Positions 34,176 to 46,769 of a DNA stretch of 64,000 nt are shown here, in pieces; position 1 is the stretch's first letter; each line of letters opens with the position of its first letter. Source of the stretch: Laetiporus sulphureus 93-53 (Eukaryota > Basidiomycota > Agaricomycetes > Polyporales > Laetiporaceae); the NCBI RefSeq assembly GCF_001632365.1, contig NW_024468544.1:287123-351122 (forward strand). Reading direction: 5' to 3'. The notes below the pieces were generated by a model. It was not told the DNA's origin. It was given only the letters and a program-made list of their open reading frames with translations, and ran no database searches. The translations under genes and the position numbers were made by a program.

Positions 34176-34571
34176 AACTTAAGGCAGCTAGCATAGTGCC
34201 AGGATCTTCGCAGTCTGGAGCCGCTAGTGGGGAGTGTCTGGAAAGTCAGATATCATGTAAGACTAGCAGTCGACTTGATGGTACTCACAAATGTTCTGTA
34301 TGGGCTTGCAGTTATCGTTGTCCTTGTCCCTGTCCATGCCGCAGCAGGTGAAGAGGGTGGTGGTTAGGCAGTGCATGAGTCAAGGGCAAAAGATGTTAAG
34401 GTCAGTTATCTAGGAAAGCACCCGAGGATGTGTGGGGTAGGAATGGGTGACCCAGCTGTTCATAATTTCCATATGTACATCAATGCTATGTTTGTGTCAG
34501 AGGAAATCAAAGTCAGCACGACAAAACACTGATCTCACCTTACTGTAGTCTAGTTTCTCTCCATCTGAATC
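34176..34571. other. no gene seen
   Basis: Lies between the 3' end of the KDZ gene relic and the start of the Mei2-like relic, both on the minus strand. A last KDZ exon may be hidden here but could not be recognised. Confidence 0.35.
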
Positions 34572-37500
34572 TCACCTGCTCTCCGCGAACATCTTTGCAC
34601 ACTCTACAGCCATGCGCCGAAACATAGCTGCCTTCTTCATCACGTATGCTCAGGCTCCATCTGTAGACCCACCCTTCTCACCAACTGCTTCCCACAGCGC
34701 CCCATATTGTTGAAACCCAAGATTTTACGATGGAATTCAGCATGTAGCTTGTTGACTTCTTCATCGACGTGCTCTTTTTCAGTGTGGGCACGGAACCACT
34801 GCACTCGCTGAACTGTACAAAGGTCAGCTATGGCTACAGGCATCAGATCCATAACTCACCTTCAGTATTCCAAATATTGGCTTTGCACTGGGATGACATG
34901 GGCGGCACCACTGTCCAGATCCATGAATGGACCTCCTTGCTATTCCCTAATGATTGAGGTGTCCTCCAGTTCTTGCTGATCAAATCTTTACTGAGGTCTA
35001 TAGCATTTAACGTGTCGATGCCCTCATCATTGCTAAGTCAAAGTAGATGATTCCTGTTGTAATTGTAGAACATGGCAATTGACTTGACATGATTGGCGGC
35101 ATTGCGAATCATCTTTTGTGAGTGCATGTTATCCTTTTGTCCCTGAGAATGCTTCTGCTTGTCTTCAAGGAATGTGCCTTGATGATTCAATGCCTCCTTT
35201 ACTATGTCAAGTAAGTCATATGCCCGATCCAGTCAGATCTGCCATTCAAAAACTGTGATTGTTTTCAAACCTAATGATACACGCTCGCCCACTGTGAAAT
35301 CGGATGGGAGAGCCAATGGTTCATTTTCCGGTTGCTTGTCTGCTTCATCGTCATCCTCAGCTGCAACTTCGTCCACCTCAGGAAACTCGACCTTGGGCAT
35401 GAACAGCACCTGCTGCTTCCACCACTTGTCAAGGTCATGGTGGAGTGAGCGTCACTCAGCGTTGACACTGGCAATGATGTCGTCTTCAAGATATGCATCT
35501 GCAAATTGGGTGACCTTGATGTGTAAGTCATACCTGGAAAACTGTAAGTGTTGGCTATATCCAGATAATGATGATCTGTGCACACTGTCGTTTCTTGAGC
35601 TGCAAGCCTATCTAGAGAAAATGGGATGTGCTGTGAGGAGCTTTTCCTGCCATGGCATTAGTCGCATAGTCTTTGGGCTGAACTTCCAATTGTGCTAATT
35701 TTCGAAAGACCTTGCCTGCACTTGATACTGCTCACTGTATGAGGTTTCGCACCAGATATGATATACATGATCACACCTTTGGATTCGTCCAACAAGTACA
35801 TGCTATTCATCTTTTGCACCCTTTTATTCTGGCCTACCCCATGCACATGCCGCATTAACTTCGTGTCCATCGCCGATCAGAGAACCACCATTGCCAGCCC
35901 CACAATGGTATTAAGTGCATCAAACAGAGCAGATTTGGAGTCCTGTAAACTGAACACTTCATGAAGCTTGTGTGCAAGAAAGGCGGCTGCATGCAGAGCA
36001 TCAAGAAAGAGTCAGGAAATAGCGACGGACTCTTACCTTTCGTTTCAACCTTTTATCAGTTTCAAAAGTTATGGATCACATCGAGCACATCGTGATGATG
36101 CTCTGCACTCATCTCACATGTGCTGAGCCTGGCCTGGTTGTGTTCTGCCTAAGGATGTTTGACGCTCTTGCCATGTGTTAGTCCCACTCCCCATGAATAA
36201 CAGAGAGCGAATACTATCTGGCAGATCTCTTTGTGGGTGAGCATGTGCAACTTGGGTAGCAGGAATTGGATGTCCTTCAGTAGAGGAAGCAGATGCAGAA
36301 AATGTTTGCTAAACTGAGTCTCCAGGTTAACCGTGTAGATGCAGATCACGTCATAAGTGAAAAAGAAATGTAAGAGCTCCTTCAGGCCTTCAAGTCAGCG
36401 TGAAGTCCATGTGTTCATAGCTGAAGCAGATGTCAACATCACTCTAAGGCAAAGGTTACATGCGACATATCACTCACCCTTCTGCAAATCTACCATGGCA
36501 CCAGGATGGAAACACCCGTGATGAATGCAGATCACGGCAACAACACCACTCACCTCAAGATTGCAGAACTTTCCAGGGTGCTGAGCTCGTCCAACCTTGA
36601 AACTGCTGCAGGTCTCGGGCTATGGCACATCAGGTCTGCTAAACAGGTCACAGATATACATAACCTACAGGGGGCTCCGACTGAATGTCTTCCATGTAAT
36701 CTTTCATCTTGTGTGCATCAACAAAGTATCCCTGGCTGGGCGCAAGGCTTACATCATTAGGATCATCGCATTTATGTTTCTTCTGCAGACCATGATTGCC
36801 ATCTCCACCCAATTCACATGCATGAATGTAACTATGATAGTTCAGTGAATGAACAACCCTGAGATCGAGGATACATACGCAAGATGTGCTGGTGTCTTCT
36901 GCCAATCTGGAGGCATGTTCATGCTCGGCCAAGGATAAGTGAAACATGGCACAGTTAATGAATGTGCCGGGTAATTGAGGAGCATGAGTCCATGATGATC
37001 TTCACTTCTCTTGACCATCATGAGGTGTTGCCATATGTGCGCTATGATGTTGAATTCACGATATCGATTCTGTGAGTCGGGCTGAGTGTAAAATACCTGT
37101 CATTTCGCTGAAACACGCACCTTGACCTTTTGCGATGCACAATTGCTCGTCATGCACCACAGTGCCACCACAAAGTCATAAGCACTCTTTTTTGATGTAA
37201 GATAATGAAGGTCCCACTGCTTGAGGAGTGCAATGGTGAACACGCTCTCAGAATGGTCGACTGTGGCTGGAAAAAGGCCTCCCTACAATAGTTGTGACAT
37301 TATGGGCTTAGCATTGGGGCAATGGCACCAGTGAATGCGAGTGTGATGAATGCCATTTGTATGAGTCACAATGAAATTTGCCGGCGCTGCGCTGGATGAA
37401 AGATGAGGACATGGCTTCCCGTGATGACCTAGGTGAAAAATGAAGCCGAATGTCAACAAATTGTGTTTTTCCAGGTATTCTCCATTCCAGACATCCAGCC

Positions 37501-37894
37501 AATGGAACGGCTGGTTGCAATGATCTTCCATGATGCACCTGGGACACTGAGCGGGGCTGCAAAAGCAGTCATGGCATCTGACACTCACTTTTGCACTGCA
37601 TGCGCAAAGTCCTGACACCCCCTCAATCCGTTCAGCGTTCAGTAGATCATCTAGGATGGCATTAAAGTGTGGCTTCCACTGTTCTAGTACTCTGGATATG
37701 CCGTTCTACAAATTCAATATAAATGAGCAGCGTGATCATCATAGAAAGGAAGGTACCTTGACGCTTCATGAGCTGGTCGCTCCTGTACTCAATGTTGAAG
37801 GCTCCACTTCATCTGCAGTTGTAGCTTTCTGGCAAGACAATTTTGCTTCAAAGTCAGCATTCATTGTCCTCTTACGCTTTCTGGGTGACTCCAT
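34572..37894 (-). pseudogene. CxC2-domain KDZ transposase, degraded
   Basis: KDZ (Kyakuja-Dileera-Zisupton) transposases are expanded in Agaricomycetes and often carry a cysteine-cluster domain. Start: ATG 37894 (MESPRKRK). The CxC2 block (about 37620-37290) reads GLCACSAKVSVRCHDCFC, CPRCIMEDHCNQPFHWLDVW, FIVTHTNGIHHTRIHWCHC. After an in-frame TAG (37283-37285) the domain continues GLFPATVDHSESVFTI...SAYDFVVALW. Next exon RYREFNIIAHIWQHLMMVKR; then LAPSQGYFVDAHKMKDYMED, PKLHMLTHKEICQIVFAL, GVGLTHGKSVKHP followed by TAG at 36149 in place of a conserved Trp, then EHNQARLSTCEMSAEHHHDV. C-terminal blocks to about 34572 include ALPSDFTVGERVSLGLKTIT and VQWFRAHTEKEHVDEEVN. Several stops make it inactive. 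Confidence 0.85.
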
Positions 37895-39350
37895 AGAGAT
37901 CACATTCGACTGAGAGATGTGAACGCGACCAGCTGAGTTGACAGCAGCAGCATCTGAGACAATGGAGCTCTCCGGCTGGATTTCGTGGATATGTATGTAA
38001 GGGGTCTTGGGTCAACGCTTCATGCTGTGGTTTTGCTTTCAAACACTGGATGGCCTTCCAACCACAATCTTCCTGCTAAGGCTCGTAAGTTGAACAGAGC
38101 AGCAATCTCTCACTGAATATCATGTACTCATGAGGGGGAAAATGCATATCTGTCCTATCTTGCATAATCGGCTGGGTTCATACCTGAAAGACTGATGGAA
38201 AATCTGACTCCGTGTGGGTAAATAGAGATGAGGGTGCCTACCTATCAGGACCACACCTTGCCGAAGAGTGGCAGTGCTTTCACTGACATATTTGATCAAT
38301 TTACTGGAAAACGTCGAGTGAGCAGCTGGACGGTTAAACCCAATGAGAGCAGCGGATGAACACCCACATATTGAGCCATTCCTAAACCCGCATAGTAATG
38401 TGTACCCATAGAGACAACACAGTGATTGACCATGCAGGCTGGTCAATGGCTCTGAATGACATGAATGCGAGAGTTTGAGAGAACGCATGCAATGGAAGAG
38501 CAAACTGACCGATTGAAATTCACGAAAAGACACCATCAGAGAGGACTATTGCTGAGGCACAGATGAAAGAACCAGCAAGACAATGGCGGCATTGACTGCT
38601 AGTATTGTCAGTAGGAGGACAGCACCCTTGGAACACTAACAGCAGCCTTCTGACTGGTTGGGTGCTGGGGCAATCATCAGTAGCAGGCGGAGGCGATGAA
38701 AGGAGTGAAACGATGGCGTCGACCACTAGCATCTGCCAGCAGGAGCACGTCATACTTGGGGCATCAATGATGACCTTATAGTCATCGGAGCACCAGTCTT
38801 GATGTCGAGCAAGGGCAATGGAGAAGGCGATGACATCAATGGCTTGAGGTGAGAGTGGAGGTGATGAAAGAGTGGAGCAACGGCATCGACCGCTAGCATC
38901 TGCCAGTGGGAGCACATTGTACTTGGAGCATCGATGATGACCTTATAGTCACTGGAGCACTCAGTCTTGATGTCAAGTTGAGGGCGATGGAGAGGGTGAT
39001 GGAGAAGGTGATGGTGCCAATGGTGGTGAGCGATGGAAGGACTTAGAAGTCTCCGCCCTATTCTGCCCACTACATTGAATAAATATTTGGATCCAGTGCT
39101 TGGTGTGTGGTGCCCGCATCACAGGCACTGGCCCAATGCATCGACACGTTAGGGCGGGTGGCAGGTGGCTGAGACCCCCAGCCAAATCTCACTAACTGGG
39201 ATCGATGCCCAGTTTCATTTAGTCTCAGGGTTGTCTCTGAAGGATACACTGTCTTCTCAGAGTTGCGCAAGAACTGGATGATATATTACACCATGAGCAG
39301 AAAACCGTATCGATGTCCATACAGAATATGACGTGAACAGCAGAGTAAGA
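37895..39350. other. unrecognised sequence with a tandem duplication
   Basis: A minus-strand frame at 38536-38120 and others nearby have no family signature and many stops around them. The main structure is the 167-base duplication described separately. It lies between the KDZ start and the 3' end of the kinase-like gene. Confidence 0.35.
38685..39010. repeat. 167-bp tandem duplication
   Basis: The segment with TCTGCCAGCAGGAGCACGTC and GATGACCTTATAGTCATCGG (38769) recurs as TCTGCCAGTGGGAGCACATT and GATGACCTTATAGTCACTGG (38936), 167 bases apart, about 85 percent alike by eye. A weaker third copy may start near 38590. Confidence 0.8.
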
Positions 39351-41401
39351 TCAAATGCTTGTCAGACATTCCTTCTCCCACCACGAATCAAGGAGTGTGA
39401 GATCATCTTCGGCTCTGATTGAATCATAAGGCTTGCCAGGAAAGCCAATGGTGATGTTATGCACTGCAGAATAGGATATCTGACCAGGTTTACCTGCCCA
39501 ATCAAAATCAATGACCTTGATTTGCGCATTCCCCTCGTGTATCTGCACCATGACATTGCTCGATCTAAAGTCACCGTGGATGAAACCCTCATTCTTGAGC
39601 AACCCCACAACATCCTCCAATGAGTGCCGGATAGTGGGATAGAATGGACGGGATAATTCGCGCTGTAAGAAATCGAACAGCATCACCCAATCACCATTCA
39701 AATGCTCCATGATGTAAGCAGTGGGAGTGCATTTGAAATGTGCACACCCATATAGGGTAGGTGCAAGGCCATGGCGAGCCAATAGTTGATGTACTTCTTC
39801 ACCATAGGGACCATTGACAAGCTTGACAACCACAGGAATCTGCAAGTTTTCTGGCCCAAAAGTCGAAGACATCATCGCCAGGAACAGCAATTGACCATGA
39901 ACAGGAGTGTCAAGACGTGTTTTGAAGGTGAGGGTGCTCTCACTCATGTCCTCAGCATACAACCTGCAGAATGGGTAGATTCGAGGGATGCCAACAGAGA
40001 ATGATGGTGGCTCAATTCACAACTCAATCAGGCTATAGGAGGAAGAAATTAAACATTATTCCACAGCGGTATGTAACAGACAACATACTCATAAAGCTCG
40101 GAGAACCCTTGAGCAAGTGCATACAGCAATTGTGCAAGCTCACGCTGCCAATTGCCGGTGCTGTCTGCTAGCATGATACACGATAAACCTAATGGTTCCA
40201 CCATGGTTTGCTCTCCATCTAAAAAGCTGCCCGATATGAACAGATGATATCCTATTTGTTGATCTTTAAGACATGCCAGTGAAGATATGCAGTGGACATC
40301 ACGATACCTAACATGCATAGGAGAAACATCGGTGCTCCTCACTTCATGTAACGGACCAACATGGGTAATTCACCATGTCGCAAGCTTTTGACTGCAAAAT
40401 AGTAGGAGCTCGCTACTTGCATGTAAGCATCATAGCTAGTATCACTCACCTCACACTTGTCCTCATGCAGGCAGACCAGCACATGGTCATGTCCAAACCA
40501 CACTGCATCCACCAGGCAATCAGAGATGTCCGAAGGTGGATTAAAAGGGACGTTATGCACAGGGGAAGGGAACAGCTCATCAATACAGCTGTCAAAACTG
40601 TCTGAGCATTTATTCTCGGTGAGAAATGATTGTCTCATTTCATCGCACTATAATATGGTGACACGGATGGTGCGAGTCGTGAGATCTGCATCAGTGCTAG
40701 GGAGGGCTGATGGTGGCAGAAGAGGTTTCCGATGTCGGACTAAGAAACGGCAGAAAACATGATGAAGGGTGCATATGGGAATACCCATGTGGTTGATAGG
40801 ACAGAGATACAAGATGCCTGCATTGAGGACTTGTATGGTTGGCCACACGCTCACCCTGGAAAAGTCCGATGATGGAGGGATGGACTTCAATAGCTGTTTG
40901 TATAGATTGGAGAACTTGTCAAATTTGTCATTCGCAATTGAAAGTGGAATTTCTGTCAAGTGCATTAGAACTGAGACGTTCAGAGAAGATAGGAGATTTA
41001 CCGAATGCTGGCATGTAATTGTCCAGGATGTCTATATGTAGATCCAAAATCTGCTTTTCTGCCCTGCTCAATGGCCTTTTTCGATCGATAGCATCCTCTA
41101 ACGCCACCTTCCAATTTTCAACGACAGCTTCAGCCTCAGTAGTATTGGCAGGTAGTCTCTGTAGCAAGGCAAATGTGCCAGCTAAGGATATGATCCTGCA
41201 TTGAAGTTGACTCGCAAGCGCTATAACCTCTGCTTCGGTGTCCGAATAACGTGTCTTGTGGCATTTGGGGGATGACTGCTCGACTGACCACTTCACCACA
41301 TTGCTGCAGTGTTTGGAGGTCAATGAATGATGCTCTGGTACAGAGAGAGGAGGGCCCATATTCAAAGACATATTCCTTGTTCGATCTGAAGAAGTGAGCA
41401 T
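39351..41401 (-). CDS. fungal protein kinase-like protein
   Basis: Proposed start ATG 41401 (MLTSSDRTRNMS). Exon 1 ends at a GTAAAT donor near 41004 and joins in phase (FGK to FE-IPLSIANDKFDKF). Later exons give DSFDSCIDELFPSP, DAVWFGHDHVLVCLHEDKCE, GSFLDGEQTMVEPLGLSC, and, after an intron of about 120 bases ending at CTGCAG, ELYELYAEDMSES. The C-terminal kinase fold shows VVVKLVNGPYGEEVH, a catalytic-loop form FIHGDFRSSNVMV and a metal-loop form IKVIDFDWAG, ending at 39351. This is the pattern of a kinase-like family common in Agaricomycetes; substrates are unknown. In-frame stops at 40648-40650 and 40339-40341 may be nonsense or lie in missed introns, so function is open. The 5' end abuts a long inverted repeat. 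Confidence 0.65.
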
Positions 41402-41404
41402 GCC

Positions 41405-42725
41405 ATGATCAAAAAACTGTGCTGGAAATGAGGAATGGGTGAGACTTATGATGGTGGGTGACCGATGGCGTACGTTACAGACTAGCGTATGAAGCATATA
41501 AACTATGATTAAGATAACCATGCTAGGAACGAGGAATGGGTGGGACTTACGACGGTGAGTGGCAGATGGCACACCTGACATGTTCTATGAGAACGACTAA
41601 GTTGATAGGCTGTGTGAGATTGGATTTACAAGAGAACAGAGAGAGAGGGTGAGAGTAAAGCAGACTGAAGGACAGAGAGTTGCCGAGAGGTCTTGACATC
41701 TGATAGAAATCGGGCAGTGAGAGACAAGTGTCTCTCATGCACACAGTTGCGCAGCGACATTCGAGTGGCTTATGCTGCTCATTCGTGCACCTGCGAGCTT
41801 GAATGAGGTCAGGGTCAGGGCATTTGGGGCAGTTGTCAGGTCAGAGAGCACAGGTGTCATTGTCGAGGATGGTGGGGGGGTGACAGTGATGATCAGTGGG
41901 GTGGCATGCTGTGGCATGACTGCATGCAGGCAACTACAGCGACCTAGCCTAATGGAGAAATTGTATTTCCCCAACAATGAGATTAGGTAACAGTTAGTGT
42001 CATAACATAAATGAACAGTTACAAATGCATTTATGACAATCACAAATCCCGTTTTGACATATGTTCTAAAATATAGCTCAGGAAAAATAGTTGTACACTG
42101 AAATTCAAGTCACCACTTAGCCACAGGCATTGGAAATATACCAAAGACAGACACTCAGAACGTGCTGTAAGTTCAAACACTGATTGAACCTTAGCTGCAT
42201 GCACGATTATCGCAGATTATCTCTGCTCATCACTGTCGCCCCTCCCCATCATCCTCGATGATGACGCCTGTGCTCTCCAACTCGACAATCATCCCGAATG
42301 CCCTGACCCTGACCTCACCCAAGCTCGCAGGTGCATGAACAAGCAGCATAAGTCACTCGAACACTGCTGTGCAACCATGTGCGTAAGAGACACTTGTCTC
42401 TCACTGCCCAGTTCCTATCAGACGTTAAGACCTCTCAGCAACTCTCTGTCCTTCAGTCTGCTTTACTCTCACACTCTCTCTCTGTTCTCTTGTAAATCCG
42501 ATCTCATGCAGCCTATCAACTTAGTCATCCTCATAGAACGTGTCGGGTGTGCCATCTGCCACTCACCGTTGTAAGTCCCACCCATTCCTCGTTCCTAGCA
42601 CAGTTTTCTTAATCATAGTTTACGTGCTTTGTACACTAGTCTGTAATGCACACCATCGGTCACCCATCGTCATAAGTTCTGCCTGTTCCTGTTTCTCATT
42701 TCTAGCCCTTTTTCTGATCATAGTT
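41405..42725. repeat. long inverted repeat (arms about 480 bp, spacer about 360 bp)
   Basis: Left arm 41405-41880 and right arm 42240-42725 are reverse complements at roughly 88-90 percent by eye. Both contain the sequence seen as CAACTTAGTC...CTCACTCTC...GACACTTGTCTCTCA on the right arm and its complement on the left. The left arm starts within a few bases of the kinase-like ATG, so it covers that gene's 5' flank. The spacer (41881-42239) is AT-rich and unrecognised. Confidence 0.85.
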
Positions 42726-43119
42726 CACGTGCCTCCTACGCTAGTCTATCGCGTACGTTGGACCTCAGCATGTGTTTCGTTCCTGCGATAGAGTTGATCG
42801 ATTCTGGCTAACTTGCAACTATTGTCCTGCTAGATGTTCTTGCATTCTTCCGACGGCATGCTCATCAAGGCACGTTCTCCATTCAGTGGAACAGCCCAAC
42901 TCCATTGATCCACAATCTGGGTACTTCGTGCACCACGCAACTGAGCCTGTCTTGTTGCATATTTCTACATACTGTGCCATAGATAGCTCATCGTGCAATG
43001 GCTGGAAGGCAATCATGTATCACATTTTGTAATGCAAGATAGATTCAAACTCTGCATCGTCATGTTCAATGCAGTGAATTCAGAGGAGTGGAACAGCTCG
43101 AAGCTCGTCATGACTCCAA

Positions 43120-44130
43120 ATCTAATAAGTGAGATCGAAAGTTGTTGACCTTGGGTAACATGGCTGAAGGTCCTCTGACAGACAGGGGAGCACCACCTGC
43201 ATGGAACCACGCATTGCTTATGACCAAATGGTTGGCTCACAATGACGTCATCATCACCACCTCAAATGTGAAGTGGATTCCTCAATACCCTGTTCCTGCC
43301 ATCACGCACCTTAGCGTCTGAATGGATGGGCATTGTGGTCAGCAAAAATACACTCGCTGGCCTTAAACATTCAACATGATGACTCCTCATCACATGTGCA
43401 TTCCAACTGAGCCATCTACTGATGCAGGAATGATGTTTGTGCTTTACCAAGCATTGCGTGTCACAGATTGGCAACTGGACCCTGGCTGTGGAATCACCCA
43501 CTTCGGACATCTCAAGTGACAGCTCGTGGAGAGGCTTTCTGTGGGTGCTGCATCCATGATCTGTCAATTCGAAAGGGTTGGCGATGGCGATGCCAAGCGT
43601 GAACATCAGAAGCAAGCGGGTTACCGTACCTGTATCATGCTGTGCCATGTCATCAATCTTCTGCATGAGCTTCTGGCAGCATGCACTACTGCCATCACAG
43701 TTGCTGCGCATGTGCAGTGTCTTGCATTGGAAATTGCTGGATATGCAATCTATGTCGGGCAAGTCGGCCCTCATCTTGAAAGCACGCAGCAGTGGAGGAT
43801 CATTCCTCTGTGAGTCCGGGGCACATTTATGCCCAATCCCAGCACCGTGCAAACACTATATCGGGTCAGTATTCCAGTATGGTTCATGCAACCATGGACA
43901 GAGGAGCTTGTAGTGCACAAAGTGGTCGAACCTGACAGATTGGAGTCATGGCATATGATGGTCATGTCAGGATATGATGGAGATGATTTGCTCACTCATC
44001 TAATCCACAGATGCTCAGAAAGTTGCCCAATGGCTCAAGACAAAACATAGCATGAGGGCCATAGAGAAAGCAGCAAAGGCCATGGCGCATACTGTAAACA
44101 GAGGGAAGTCGACCGATTTCTACAACAATA
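43120..44130 (+). pseudogene. degraded hypothetical gene of Agaricomycete type
   Basis: Plus-strand pieces in shifting frames read MAEGPLTDRGAPPAWNHALL, MTKWLAHNDVIITTSNVKWI, and later PSTVQTLYRVSIPVWFMQPW and LESWHMMVMSGYDGDDLLTH. From memory such segments occur in uncharacterised Agaricomycete proteins often found near repeats. An antisense frame (43852-43262) overlaps it. No function can be named. Confidence 0.35.
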
Positions 44131-45547
44131 TCATCTAATTAGTTCCTACCACAGCCGCCACCATTTCGCCTCATCAGACAAGGTCCAAGACTGTCACTGT
44201 GAAGCCTTCGACATGTAAAACGAAATGAGGGATGCCCACCGCTAGGTGAGCTGATGCGGTTTCTACAATGAGACGGTTGTACTAATATATCTCTTGTACC
44301 AGAGCTGCTGAAAGTAAATGTGCTGGTCATAAGTAGGGGCCAAGCTGTTCTGATCAATGTGTTTCACTGCTGAAATTATACCACCATTGTCAGGTAACTC
44401 TCACCATTCATATACTCTACAGAATCATTGTAGTATGCTAATTTCACGTACATAATGTCTGCATGTGCGAATGATCAGATCGCCGTCCGCTCCCTAATAT
44501 GCCTTCATCGTATGATGCTGGAAATCCCATGTGTATGGACTGCACTGCCCGATGTGCATGAATCAAAACAACTCCCTGGAGTTCAGAGCAACTCTGCTAC
44601 CACTGCCGCTGCTGCCGCTGCTGCCACCGTCACTGTCATTAAAACCACTGGCCTGATGAGTAGCAACTGAGCTGGTTCACATCTTTCTATCTGTCTCTCT
44701 GAGACAGTAGAGTCCAGTTCTATGAAGCTCAGATAAGCTGAGAATCAGCTCGGCAGCCAGCAATAGCTGTGCTTAATTCCACATCTCTTTTCTCATCATG
44801 TGAAAAGCATGGAGGCTGAAGGGTTGAGAACTGGGGCAGGTCAACAGAGGCATAGAGGTTGTGGAGGGGCAGGGCATGGATGGACTGGGCAGCATGGAGT
44901 GAGGCGATGAGGCAGTAGGGTGAGAACAAGGAGGATCAACTGTGGGCGCTGATGTGGGATACAGAAGCTGCTGGTTGATGGCTATTGGGTCGAGGAAGTG
45001 TGCTAAAGTTGACTCGCAAAGTGCCAGCTTGTGGTGCTGGGTGTGGAAATGTAGATGGGGGTGCATGTAGATAAGTAGAATGCACTGTGCATGAAGGGTT
45101 ATCTATTTAGCCTGGTAGATGCATTTGCATTGAGTGCGGAGTGACTTTTGACTGAGAGCCATCATCATAGATGAAAAAAGCCAGAAAAAGCACTCAAAAT
45201 TGTAAAAAAATAGGTTTGTGCTTTGTGAATTGTGAACTGACTGCATCACATGATATATGCATTAATTAGGAAATGCTGTAGGTAGAGCGGTTGAATGCCT
45301 AAAAAAATAATGTGATTGAGGGTGCTGCATGGCATCTGTGACCATGTCACCTTTTATTTGTCACACCATGTCACACTCAAAAATGTACAGTTTGTTTTGT
45401 GAGACAGCAGGCTACTCTTTATAATGATGTTCTAATAATTAAGAGGTCACATAGAATGTGTATCAAACTATATTCGGTCCCATTCATTCTCATACTTTGC
45501 CACTCAGGATCTTAATTATGAGCATAAGGGTTTTGATATGCCTGCCA
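44131..45547. other. no gene seen
   Basis: AT-rich, low-complexity sequence with a short CTGCTGCCG run near 44600 and a Pro/Ser-rich antisense frame at 45066-44729. Nothing recognisable. Confidence 0.4.
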
Positions 45548-45900
45548 CCACCAAGATGCTTATGTTATTATGAGATTGGAGATAATTCTGGATAAGCCCC
45601 TTAGACAGTGTGTGAAAGATAAGTACACTGTCAAGTATAATTCTGGATAATCCATGCAGGAGTATGCCACCAAAATGCTTATGTTATGTGAGATTGGGGA
45701 TAATCCTGAATAAGCCCCTTAGACAGTGTGAGATAAGTACATCATCAAGTGTAATGGAGATAATCCTGGATGATCCTTGCAAGGGTGTGCCACCAAGATG
45801 CTTATATTGTGTGAGATTGGGGATAATCATGAATAATCATAGATAATCCTTGCAATGAAGTAACACAGAGACACTTGTGACTGAGATTAGCCAAAATAAT
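45548..45900. repeat. GATAATC-rich block with 120-bp tandem repeat (right)
   Basis: Units starting CCACCAAGATGCTTATGTT begin at 45548, 45667 and 45790 (119 and 123 bases). Each has GAGATTGG-GATAAT and CTGGATAATCC/CCTTGCA words. The same GATAATCATG(G/A)ATAATC word occurs in the left block at 30910-31210. Confidence 0.8.
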
Positions 45901-46348
45901 CTAAAGATAATCTCAATAAAAGATGAAAATGACACATACATGTTGACATTAGTGTATGGTCAATTAGTAAAATCCACAACATCAGTGTGGAAAAGATCAT
46001 CTACAATAACTGACATAGGTGCAAGACCTGAAGCATTGGTTACAGTATTTGACATGACAATGTTATTTTCACATCACTAAGTCCTTATTTGGCAACCACA
46101 AGTGGTTAATTGAGCACCAACCTTTATATTTGGTCTAACAAAGTGGATATTTGGACAAACAGCACAATATCATCACATACATTGCGGATGTGACTGTGTC
46201 TACCACATGATCACCAAGTGCCCATGATTCAGCCATCCAGTCACATGACTGACTAAAGGTTTAGCCTAAAGGATTAGGACTGCCACACAGTGGGAAGCAG
46301 CACCAACTACATGGCTACCAAATGGTAGCATCAGTATTCAAATAGGCT

Positions 46349-46765
46349 ATATGGCAGAAATCCTATTGGCCACTCAATAGTGGCACCACTTTGTAGCAAT
46401 TATCTCATTGAACGAACCACGGCCATTCTTAGATAGTTGTCATGGTGAAGTTCAGAACCATTACTGATTCTGGCAATATGTTCACATGTAGGTATCTGAG
46501 GCCTCACAGTAGCACAGTGCCAGGGGCCCTGCCCTACATGTATATAAGCACCTACGAGGAAGCTGGGTACCCCCAGTTTCATTCACCTATTTCATGTGGC
46601 CTAACAGGCCATCACTCCCCTTTTGTGTGATATAAGGTTATAGGTCCTTTGAGCCCCTTTTTGGCAGGCTGCATGTCACTGCATGCCTTTTGATCTAGCC
46701 CTTTGTGGCAGGACCCTATATTTGATTAGTGCAGGTCACTGAGCATGGCTAGCACCTTGCAGCCA
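46349..46765 (+). repeat. left arm of a 420-bp inverted repeat, LTR-like
   Basis: Reverse complement of 48108-48526, close to 90 percent by eye over the whole length. It contains ACATGTATATAAGCACC, a TATA-like promoter, so it may be a solo LTR of a copia-type element. It abuts the copia-2 fragment. Confidence 0.85.
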
Positions 46766-46769
46766 TTTA

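Noticed and set aside
38120..38536. Minus-strand open frame of 138 codons near the KDZ start
   Set aside because: No family signature and a composition like chance translation; not called as a gene.
43262..43852. Minus-strand open frame of 196 codons
   Set aside because: No recognisable content, and the plus strand of the same region shows better protein-like segments, though degraded.
30910..46016. ATGTCAGTTAT inverted match as terminal inverted repeat of a KDZ element
   Set aside because: Only 11 bases, no matching target duplication at either side; could be chance, so it is not annotated as a terminus.
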